Shown: one piece after another, positions 9,239-15,683 of the stretch | How positions within the stretch are numbered: the stretch's first letter is position 1 | Layout: every line of letters starts with the position of its first letter | Origin: Lachnospiraceae bacterium | GTDB taxonomy: Bacteria > Bacillota > Clostridia > Lachnospirales > Lachnospiraceae | Length of the DNA: 64,000 nucleotides | Direction of reading: 5' to 3' | NCBI GenBank assembly: GCA_902363825.1 | Contig: CABJBK010000009.1 | Location: 102,626 to 166,625, forward strand | The notes under the pieces: model-generated | Database searches by the model: none | What the model was told of the DNA's origin: nothing | Seen by the model: only the letters and a program-made list of their open reading frames with translations | Position numbers and translations under genes: made by a program

Positions 9239-9892
9239 ATGAAAGAAAACTATAAACGGATCGATGTCACATCCTGGAATCGCAGGGAACATTTTCTTTA
9301 TTATCAAAATACAATCCAGACATCGGCAGCAGTGACCGTAACTGTGGATGTTACCGAGATCCTGTCCTATGCGCACAGAAGTGGAAGAAAGTTTTATCCG
9401 TGCATGGTCTGGGCGGTTTCATCGGTCATCAACCGGATGGATGAAATGAAAATGATGCTGGATGACCAGGGAAATCCCGGCGTATGGGACAGCGTAGTGC
9501 CTGTTTATACGGTTTTCCACGAGGAGAGCCATACGTTCAGCGACCTGTGGTGTGACTTTCACGAGGATCTGGATGACTTTTATGATGATTTTGTGCATAC
9601 AACAGAGGTATATGGTCATCATGTGGGAATTAAGGGAAGACCGGATCAGCCGGAAAATTTTTACTGTATCAGCTGTGTGCCGTGGCTTTCCTTTGATGCG
9701 GTAAATGTCAGTGCGTCCGGACAGCCACCGTTATTTCCGATCATTACATATGGGAAATATACGATGGATCACGAGGGCAGATACCGGCTGTCGTTTGCGA
9801 TAAAGATTGCGCATGCGGCGGCAGACGGATATCATATTGCGCAGTTTTTTGAAAAACTGCAGGATACGATCGCGGAATTTAAAGATCGGTAA
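9239..9892 (+). CDS. chloramphenicol acetyltransferase-like protein (CatA fold)
   Basis: A 217-residue member of the trimeric CoA-dependent acetyltransferase family, the normal CAT length. The active-site HxxxDG motif is present as HAAADG with catalytic His192 and structural Asp196; the residue before it is Ala where classical CAT enzymes have a second His. Other CAT-type features include KFYPCMVWAVSSVINR and PENFYCISCVPWLSFDAV. AAGGAGG precedes the ATG, and the gap to the RhuM-Fic gene is only 30 bases, so it is probably in the same transcript. Whether it acetylates chloramphenicol or another acceptor cannot be told; many gut Clostridia carry such CAT-like genes without proven resistance. 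Confidence 0.82.
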   Translation: MKENYKRIDVTSWNRREHFLYYQNTIQTSAAVTVTVDVTEILSYAHRSGRKFYPCMVWAVSSVINRMDEMKMMLDDQGNPGVWDSVVPVYTVFHEESHTFSDLWCDFHEDLDDFYDDFVHTTEVYGHHVGIKGRPDQPENFYCISCVPWLSFDAVNVSASGQPPLFPIITYGKYTMDHEGRYRLSFAIKIAHAAADGYHIAQFFEKLQDTIAEFKDR

Positions 9893-9930
9893 CACTTATT
9901 GCTAAAAAAGCGTCATTTATCGGATTGGGC

Positions 9931-9959
9931 TTGTGACAAATACATGTTTAGCGTATCAT
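9931..9959 (+). promoter_or_regulatory. candidate sigma-A promoter
   Basis: TTGTGA (9931-9936), 17-base spacer, TATCAT (9954-9959). A transcript would start near 9966 and carry the strong ribosome binding site and 13-codon frame that follow. Confidence 0.5.
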
Positions 9960-9991
9960 AAAACAAGAAAAATGCAGGAGGAGAAGAAACG

Positions 9992-10033
9992 ATGTCGTTG
10001 AGAGATCATCTGCAGATTTTTGAACAGGGATGA
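9992..10033 (+). CDS. 13-residue peptide frame with strong ribosome binding site
   Basis: ATG at 9992 is preceded by AGGAGGAG with about 9 bases spacing, and the frame MSLRDHLQIFEQG ends at TGA 10031-10033. A candidate promoter lies 30 bases upstream of it. A short hairpin (TTTCAC-TGAG-GTGAAA, 10044-10059) follows. It could be a leader peptide, a true microprotein, or the 5' remnant of a decayed gene. No homology can be judged at this length. Confidence 0.35.
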   Translation: MSLRDHLQIFEQG

Positions 10034-10073
10034 AGTATTTCATTTTCACTGAGGTGAAATTATAAGGCAGAAA

Positions 10074-10102
10074 GAATAATTCTTTTGATTTTCCACATAA
10101 TA
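10074..10102 (+). promoter_or_regulatory. sigma-G/sigma-F type promoter of spoVT
   Basis: GAATA (10074-10078) and CATAATA (10096-10102) are separated by 17 bases and fit the forespore consensus GHATR / CATnHTA. B. subtilis spoVT is known to be sigma-G dependent. The element ends 40 bases before the spoVT start. Confidence 0.6.
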
Positions 10103-10142
10103 ACTCCATAGTTTAAACTTAGCAATGGAGGAAAACAATCAT

Positions 10143-10691
10143 ATGAAAGCCACAGGAATTGTCAGAAGAATAGATGACCTTGGAAGAGTCGTAGTACCAA
10201 AGGAGATCAGAAGAACACTGCGTATCCGGGAGGGAGATCCGCTTGAGATATTTACAGACCGTGAGGGGGAGATCATTTTAAAAAAATATTCCCTGATCGG
10301 GGAACTCAGCCAGTATGCAGGGCTTTGTGCGGAAGCGCTTGCGCAGACGACCGGACAGTTAGTCTGCATCACGGACCGGGATCATGTGGTGGCAGCAGTG
10401 GGAGCCGGAAAAAGAGACTTTGAGGGCAAGCCGATCAGCAAGCAGCTGGAGGGATTCATGGAAGGACGGGGAAGCATGGTCGCGACCGCAGCCGATGAAG
10501 ACTTTGTCCAGATCACATTGGATGACAGCAGGGAGCATGGCAACGAAGTGGTCAGTACGATCTTATGCGAAGGCGATGCGGTCGGCGCGGTTGTACTCTA
10601 TGGCAGAGACGAGAAAAACAAGTTCGGAGATACCGAGCAGAAGCTTGCCATGACTGCCGCCACGTTTTTGGGGCGGCAGATGGAGCAGTAA
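10143..10691 (+). CDS. spoVT: stage V sporulation protein T, forespore transcription regulator
   Basis: A 182-residue protein. Residues 1-50 are an AbrB-type swapped-hairpin DNA-binding domain (MKATGIVRRIDDLGRVVVP; EIRRTLRIREGDPLEIF) that matches SpoVT closely, followed by a GAF-like sensor domain ending in FLGRQMEQ. SpoVT adjusts late sigma-G-dependent gene expression in the forespore. ATG 10143 is preferred because it gives the family N-terminus; an in-frame ATG at 10125 would add six residues, and the GGAGG serves 10143. A sigma-G-like promoter lies upstream. It faces nagA, with only 10 bases between the two stop codons. Confidence 0.93.
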   Translation: MKATGIVRRIDDLGRVVVPKEIRRTLRIREGDPLEIFTDREGEIILKKYSLIGELSQYAGLCAEALAQTTGQLVCITDRDHVVAAVGAGKRDFEGKPISKQLEGFMEGRGSMVATAADEDFVQITLDDSREHGNEVVSTILCEGDAVGAVVLYGRDEKNKFGDTEQKLAMTAATFLGRQMEQ

Positions 10692-10701
10692 AAAATGTCT
10701 G

Positions 10702-11820
10702 CTAAAATACGGCAATGAGCGAGAGATCTTTGGAGAGGATCAGAATATCTGCTTCCATGCCGGGCAGAAGCTGTCCGATCGCATGCTCCATATGCAGGCT
10801 CTTTGCCGGATTTACGGTGACTGCTTTCAGGGCGGAAACAAGCGGGATGCCGAAGGAGACGGCATTCTGGAAGCAGGAAAACAGGTTTGTGACAGAACCG
10901 GCGAGCGTTCCGTCATGAAGTGTTGCGCGGCTTCCGTTTTTTTCCACGCGCTGTCCGCCGAGCTCGTAGATGCCGTCTTCCATACCACAGGCACGCATGG
11001 AGTCGCTGATAAAGATCATATGGTCTTCCCCGAACAGGCGAAAGACACTGCGGATCATGGAAGGATGGATGTGAATGCCGTCGCATATGAGTTCAAGAAA
11101 GACATTTTCGGAGGCGGCACAGGCATCCGCTGCGGCTCCGACGATGCCGGGATTCCGGTGTAAAAACGGCTCCATTCCGTTAAACAGGTGCGTGACATGA
11201 TCGGCGCCATGCGAAAATCCGGCAGCTGCCGCGTCATAGTCAGCGGAGGAATGACCGAGGGAAACCGAAACTACACCTTTTACCGCGTCGATAAAAGAAA
11301 GAGAGCCGGGAAGCTCCGGCGCGAGCGTGACAAATTTGATACGATCCTGACAGCCATGAAACAGAGAAAAGAACATGGAACTGTCAGGATTTTTTATATG
11401 GTCGATCTTCTGGGCGCCTCGCTTTTCGGCAGAGATAAAAGGACCTTCCATATTGATGCCGGCAACGCGGGAAATTGCGGGATCCGGTGCGTCCATAAGA
11501 TCCGAGGCGGTCTTAAAAATTTCTTCGAGCTTTTCCGGCGGCAGTGTCATGGAAGTCGGGCAGAACGTGGTAATGCCGCAGGATTTTAAGTAAGCGGCCA
11601 TACGTTTTAAACCGGAGAGATCCGCGTCACAAAAGTCGGCACCAACGGCTCCGTGTGTGTGAATGTCGATAAAACCGGGAACGACATAACAGCCCTCCGC
11701 GTCAAAGACATCCGGATCGGCGGACGGCAGAGCTGCCATGATCCGGTGGGAAGTGTCAAATGCGATATCTTTCTTTTCAAATCCGTCTGAAGTAAATACA
11801 GATCCGTTTTTTATGATCAT
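10702..11820 (-). CDS. nagA: N-acetylglucosamine-6-phosphate deacetylase
   Basis: Amidohydrolase-fold enzyme, 372 residues, converting GlcNAc-6-phosphate to glucosamine-6-phosphate and acetate. Visible motifs: HTHG metal-site pair, NMEGPF, LGHSSADY, THLFNGM, CDGIH and the late Asp in FISDS. Its ATG overlaps the nagB stop by 4 bases, so it is the last gene of an AraC-nagB-nagA operon. It would process GlcNAc units delivered from lacto-N-biose or mucin glycans, fitting the GH112 cluster on the opposite strand. Confidence 0.93.
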   Translation of the reverse strand: MIIKNGSVFTSDGFEKKDIAFDTSHRIMAALPSADPDVFDAEGCYVVPGFIDIHTHGAVGADFCDADLSGLKRMAAYLKSCGITTFCPTSMTLPPEKLEEIFKTASDLMDAPDPAISRVAGINMEGPFISAEKRGAQKIDHIKNPDSSMFFSLFHGCQDRIKFVTLAPELPGSLSFIDAVKGVVSVSLGHSSADYDAAAAGFSHGADHVTHLFNGMEPFLHRNPGIVGAAADACAASENVFLELICDGIHIHPSMIRSVFRLFGEDHMIFISDSMRACGMEDGIYELGGQRVEKNGSRATLHDGTLAGSVTNLFSCFQNAVSFGIPLVSALKAVTVNPAKSLHMEHAIGQLLPGMEADILILSKDLSLIAVF

Positions 11821-12569
11821 AATGGTTCCTCCGTTTGATCCGGGACGAGGGCAAGCGCGGCTTCGTCCGCAACAATGGTCACATTTTCATGCAGCTGTAA
11901 GATGGAGGCGGGAACCGCCGGGGTGATCGGACCGCAGATCGTTGAGAAAAGCGCTTCTGCTTTGGCGGAACCGGAAGCAATGAGCAGGATGCGTTTTGCC
12001 TGCATGATATTTTTGATCCCGGTCGAGATTGCGTATTTTGGCACTTCCTCCACAGAGGAGAAAAAGCGCGCGTTCGCGGCAATGGTGTTTTCCGTCAGCC
12101 GGACCGGATGTGTCTCTTTGGCAAAACAGTCGCCCGGTTCGTTAAAGCCGATATGTCCGTTGTTTCCGATGCCGAGCAGCTGCAGATCGATGCCGCCGAG
12201 CGCACGGATCAACTGATTGTAACGCGCGCATTCTTCGGTCGGATCCGTGGCGCATCCGTCTGGAATAAAGGTGTTTTCCGGTTTTATGTTGATCGCGTCA
12301 AAGAGGTTTTTTCGCATAAAACAGGCATAACTTCTGGGATCATCGGCGGAAAGTCCCAGATATTCGTCGAGATTGACGGACCGGATCCCCGAAAAGTCGA
12401 GATCTCCCATCCGGTACCGGTCGATCAGCTGCCGGTAGGCGCCGATCGGGGTGGAACCGGTGGCAAGACCGAGTACGGAATCCGGTTTTAAAATGATCTG
12501 GGCGGAAATGATATTTGCCGCCTGTCTGCTCATCGCGTCATAATTTTTTACCCGATAGATTTTCATCAC
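11817..12569 (-). CDS. nagB: glucosamine-6-phosphate deaminase
   Basis: A 250-residue enzyme that isomerises and deaminates glucosamine-6-phosphate to fructose-6-phosphate and ammonia, the entry point to glycolysis. Signature stretches: LGLATGSTP, NLDEYLGL and GIGNNGHIGFNEPG. It overlaps the AraC gene (4 bases at its start) and nagA (4 bases at its stop), so the three are translationally coupled. Length and motifs are typical for the Gram-positive form. Confidence 0.94.
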   Translation of the reverse strand: MMKIYRVKNYDAMSRQAANIISAQIILKPDSVLGLATGSTPIGAYRQLIDRYRMGDLDFSGIRSVNLDEYLGLSADDPRSYACFMRKNLFDAINIKPENTFIPDGCATDPTEECARYNQLIRALGGIDLQLLGIGNNGHIGFNEPGDCFAKETHPVRLTENTIAANARFFSSVEEVPKYAISTGIKNIMQAKRILLIASGSAKAEALFSTICGPITPAVPASILQLHENVTIVADEAALALVPDQTEEPL

Positions 12570-13462
12570 ATATCCTCCTCAATCATCTTTTTTATGGAAC
12601 CGGAATACTCGCTTGGAGTCATGCCGGTGATCTTTTTGAACTGCCTGGAAAAATAGTGGATGGAACTGTAGCCGAGCGTGTTGGCGATTTCCGTGAAATT
12701 TAGGGAATTTTCGCGGATCAAAAGCTTTGCCTGATCGATCTTCATGCGGCAGAACAGTTCGATCACCCCACAGCCTTTCTGCTCCCGGATCAGATGCTGC
12801 AGCTGCGATTTCCCGGTCAGAGTGCCCTTTGCGATATCATCTAAGGTCAGCTGCTCATTCAAATGCAGCGCCAGATATTCTACCACGCGGTGATACAGCT
12901 CATCACTGTTTTTCTGGCGGATCGTCTCCTTGGCGACCGGAAGATCCATCGGAAGCGAGTAGCGCCGCAGCAGATGCAGCAGTAAAAGTTCGAGATTAAG
13001 CGAGATCAGCTGCTCGGCACCCGGTGGAATGACCTCCCGTTTATGCATCTGCTTTAACATCGGATCATCGAGTGGATCGGAGAAGACATTGCGCGCCTCT
13101 AAAATGATCTGGGCCAGGAGTCCGCGCTCAAAATTGTCGATCGAGAGCAGCTTGTCCCGGAAGAAATCCATCTGTGGTGAGTCGCAGAAAAAAGCGATGA
13201 CGACCAGATTCGGAGCGACTTTGTGGTTGGCGCTCAGACAGTGAAATTCATTTGGCTTGTGAAAAATGATATCATTGCGGGAAAGCGCATAGTCGCGGTC
13301 GCCTGCGGTCACGTTCAGTTCGCCCTTGTCAACACAGAGAAATTCCCAGAAATCATGGGATTCACCGGAAAAATGATAGTGGCTGCCATACTCGTAGTAA
13401 TGTATGGTCACGATTCTTTCAATCTGGATCGTGGGTGTCAGAAAAACACTTCCGTATTCCAT
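12566..13462 (-). CDS. AraC-family transcriptional regulator of the amino-sugar island
   Basis: About 298 residues: an N-terminal cupin-like sensor (HYHFSGESHDFWEF and DIIFHKPNEFHCL are sugar-binding-loop features) and a C-terminal double helix-turn-helix (NFTEIANTLGYSSIHYFSR; FKKITGMTPSEY). The ATG at 13462 is chosen because AGGAGGTGG lies just upstream; an ATG at 13498 would place that site inside the gene. It is co-transcribed with nagB and nagA and divergent from the uridylyltransferase-kinase-GH112 genes, whose promoter carries AraC-type direct repeats. Likely inducer: an intermediate of lacto-N-biose or GlcNAc catabolism. Confidence 0.88.
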   Translation of the reverse strand: MEYGSVFLTPTIQIERIVTIHYYEYGSHYHFSGESHDFWEFLCVDKGELNVTAGDRDYALSRNDIIFHKPNEFHCLSANHKVAPNLVVIAFFCDSPQMDFFRDKLLSIDNFERGLLAQIILEARNVFSDPLDDPMLKQMHKREVIPPGAEQLISLNLELLLLHLLRRYSLPMDLPVAKETIRQKNSDELYHRVVEYLALHLNEQLTLDDIAKGTLTGKSQLQHLIREQKGCGVIELFCRMKIDQAKLLIRENSLNFTEIANTLGYSSIHYFSRQFKKITGMTPSEYSGSIKKMIEEDM

Positions 13463-13512
13463 TACATATCCACCTCCTGCGGAGAAGATCGCGCTCATCT
13501 GTTTCTAAAATC

Positions 13513-13541
13513 ATCATAGCACAGATGCACAAAAATAGTAA
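13513..13541 (-). promoter_or_regulatory. promoter of AraC-nagB-nagA
   Basis: On the minus strand: TTACTA (13541-13536), 17-base spacer, TATGAT (13518-13513), about 50 bases upstream of the AraC start. Confidence 0.5.
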
Positions 13542-13552
13542 TAGAAAAGAAT

Positions 13553-13611
13553 GATAGTGCAAAAACAATGAGAGATCGTGCAAAGCCCGGACAAAAACGC
13601 GGCGATATAAT
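13553..13611 (+). promoter_or_regulatory. AraC-type direct-repeat operator and promoter of the GH112 operon
   Basis: The 11-mer GATnGTGCAAA occurs at 13553-13563 and again at 13574-13584, exactly 21 bp apart, two helical turns. TATAAT follows at 13606-13611, while the -35 position (13583-13588, AAGCCC) is poor. A weak -35 overlapped by the proximal repeat is the usual layout for class II activation by AraC proteins. The repeats and the -10 are seen; binding by the adjacent regulator is inferred. Confidence 0.65.
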
Positions 13612-13639
13612 GAGGATAGAAGGAGAGGAGGTAACCGTG

Positions 13640-14551
13640 ATGAAAGAACCGGTATTAGTAATCATGGCGGCTGGAATGGGCAGCCGTTATGGAGGGTTAA
13701 AACAGATCGATCCGATGGACAGGGAGGGACACATCCTGATCGATTTTTCGCTTTATGATGCGAGAAAAGCGGGATTTCACAAGGTGGTGTTCATTATTAA
13801 AAAAGAGAACGAGGCAGATTTTAAAGCCGTGATCGGAAACCGGATCGAAAAAAGCATGGAGGTCTCTTATGTGTATCAGGACCGGACGCTGCCGGAGGGA
13901 TTTTCGGTGCCGGAAGGCAGGACGAAACCGTTTGGAACCGGACATGCGGTTCTTTGCTGCGCACCGGTCATTGATGGCCCGTTTGCAGTGATCAACGCGG
14001 ATGATTACTACGGAAAGCATGCGTTTTCCCTGATCTATGAGCATCTTGCCCATCCGGTGGCGGAGGAGCCTTATCACTATGCCATGGTCGGTTACCAGCT
14101 GGAGAGGACGCTGACGGATCACGGCCATGTGGCACGCGGGATCTGTGCGGTGGATGCGGACGGAATGTTGACCGGGATTACGGAACGCACCCACATTGAG
14201 AAGCGGGATGGAAAAATCCGGTATACCGAAGATGAGGGGATGTCCTGGCATGAGATCCCGGCGGGCAGTGTGGTGTCCATGAACATGTGGGGATTTACGG
14301 AGAGCATACTTGTGGAACTGCGGGAACGTTTTCCCCGCTTCCTTGTGGAAAACCTTGCGAAAAATCCGCTCAAATGTGAATATTTTCTTCCCGCTGTGGT
14401 CGGAGAACTCTTGGAAGAAAAAAAGGCAGAGGTCACGGTGTTAAGGTCGCCGGATCAGTGGTATGGCGTGACTTACCACGAGGATAAGCCGGTCGTGGAG
14501 GAAGCGATACGGCGAATGAAAGAACGGGGCGATTATCCGGAAGATTTTTAA
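13640..14551 (+). CDS. sugar nucleotidyltransferase, probable UTP-hexose-1-phosphate uridylyltransferase
   Basis: About 303 residues with the nucleotidyltransferase fold: signature MAAGMGSRYGG-KQ at residues 10-22, a metal-binding Asp in the INADDYYG segment, and a sugar-site stretch TERTHIE. ATG 13640 follows AGGAGAGGAGG; a longer frame to 13568 would begin inside the operator. Being first in an operon with NahK and GH112, it probably activates galactose-1-phosphate or N-acetylhexosamine-1-phosphate with UTP, replacing the GalT-type enzyme (LnpC) of the bifidobacterial pathway. Substrate is inference. Confidence 0.82.
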   Translation: MKEPVLVIMAAGMGSRYGGLKQIDPMDREGHILIDFSLYDARKAGFHKVVFIIKKENEADFKAVIGNRIEKSMEVSYVYQDRTLPEGFSVPEGRTKPFGTGHAVLCCAPVIDGPFAVINADDYYGKHAFSLIYEHLAHPVAEEPYHYAMVGYQLERTLTDHGHVARGICAVDADGMLTGITERTHIEKRDGKIRYTEDEGMSWHEIPAGSVVSMNMWGFTESILVELRERFPRFLVENLAKNPLKCEYFLPAVVGELLEEKKAEVTVLRSPDQWYGVTYHEDKPVVEEAIRRMKERGDYPEDF

Positions 14552-14571
14552 AAGTTTGGGAGGTTTTTGCC

Positions 14572-15681
14572 ATGACAATGGGAAAAGAGCAGGAAAGATT
14601 ATTTCAGATCGCGGCGGAATTTAACCTGGAGGGAACGGTACATACCATTACACCATATGGCAGCGGACATATCAATGACACCTATCTTGTGGTCATGCAG
14701 GAAAAAGACGGCGGGAGCGGAACGAAGCGTTATATTTTACAGCGCATGAACACTGCTGTTTTTACAAAACCGCTGGAACTCATGGAAAATATTTCCGGGG
14801 TCACAAGGCATTTAAAGAAAAAGATCCGTTTCGAAGGCGGGGATCCGAAACGGGAGACACTTTCTCTCATAGAGACAAAGCAGGGCGAAAACTGTTTCGT
14901 GGCAGAGGATCTCGGGTATTACCGGATGTATGATTTTATCGAGGGCGCGGTGAGCTATGATGCAGTAAAAAGGCCGGAGGACTTTTATGAGAGCGCGGTG
15001 GCGTTTGGCAGATTCCAGTATCTGCTTTCCGATTATCCGGCAGAGACGCTGCATGAGACGATACCGGATTTTCATAATACCGTAAAGCGTTATCAGGATC
15101 TGGAAGCCGCTATTGCGGCGGATGTGGCGGGAAGAAAAAAGAGTGTGGAGCCGGAGATCGCCTTTGCGCGGGAGCGGAAAGCGGAGCTCGGAGAACTGCT
15201 TGACTTACAGCGCGCGGGAAAACTGCCGCTTCGCGTGACGCATAACGACACAAAGTTAAACAATATCATGATGGATGAAAAGACGGGACGCGGGATCTGC
15301 GTCATCGATCTGGACACCGTGATGCCGGGACTTTCTATGTATGATTTCGGAGATTCCATCCGTTATGGAGCCAATACCGGAGCGGAGGATGAAGTGGATC
15401 TCACCAGGGTTTCGCTGGATCTTTCTTTGTACCGGCTTTATAAAAAGGGATATTTAGAGGGCTCACAGGGCAGTTTAAGCGCACTTGAGCAAAAGATGCT
15501 TCCGGTCGGGGCAAAGCTTATGACGCTGGAGTGCGGGATCCGTTTTCTGGCGGATTATTTAAACGGAGATACTTATTTCAAGATCCACAGGAAGCAGCAG
15601 AATCTGGATCGATGCAGAAGTCAGTTCGCGCTGGTGGCTGACATGGAAAAAAAGTGGGATGCAATGTGCAGGGAGGATTAG
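14572..15681 (+). CDS. N-acetylhexosamine 1-kinase (NahK/LnpB type)
   Basis: A 369-residue phosphotransferase of the aminoglycoside-kinase-like fold. It has a glycine-rich N-lobe (PYGSGHINDTYLV), a catalytic loop THNDTKLNNIM and the metal-binding IDLDTVMPG. In bifidobacteria NahK phosphorylates GlcNAc or GalNAc released by the GH112 phosphorylase at C1. GGGAGG precedes the ATG, and the gap from the nucleotidyltransferase is 20 bases. The GH112 gene starts 2 bases after its stop. The kinase assignment is strong because of motif plus neighbour; exact sugar preference is not known. Confidence 0.87.
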   Translation: MTMGKEQERLFQIAAEFNLEGTVHTITPYGSGHINDTYLVVMQEKDGGSGTKRYILQRMNTAVFTKPLELMENISGVTRHLKKKIRFEGGDPKRETLSLIETKQGENCFVAEDLGYYRMYDFIEGAVSYDAVKRPEDFYESAVAFGRFQYLLSDYPAETLHETIPDFHNTVKRYQDLEAAIAADVAGRKKSVEPEIAFARERKAELGELLDLQRAGKLPLRVTHNDTKLNNIMMDEKTGRGICVIDLDTVMPGLSMYDFGDSIRYGANTGAEDEVDLTRVSLDLSLYRLYKKGYLEGSQGSLSALEQKMLPVGAKLMTLECGIRFLADYLNGDTYFKIHRKQQNLDRCRSQFALVADMEKKWDAMCRED

Positions 15682-15683
15682 CT

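Noticed and set aside
9239..9892. Calling the CAT-like gene a chloramphenicol resistance determinant
   Set aside because: Family and active site fit, but one motif His differs and there is no mobile-element context; substrate is not determined.
13568..13639. 24-codon extension of the nucleotidyltransferase
   Set aside because: Would begin within the AraC-type repeats, upstream of the predicted transcription start.
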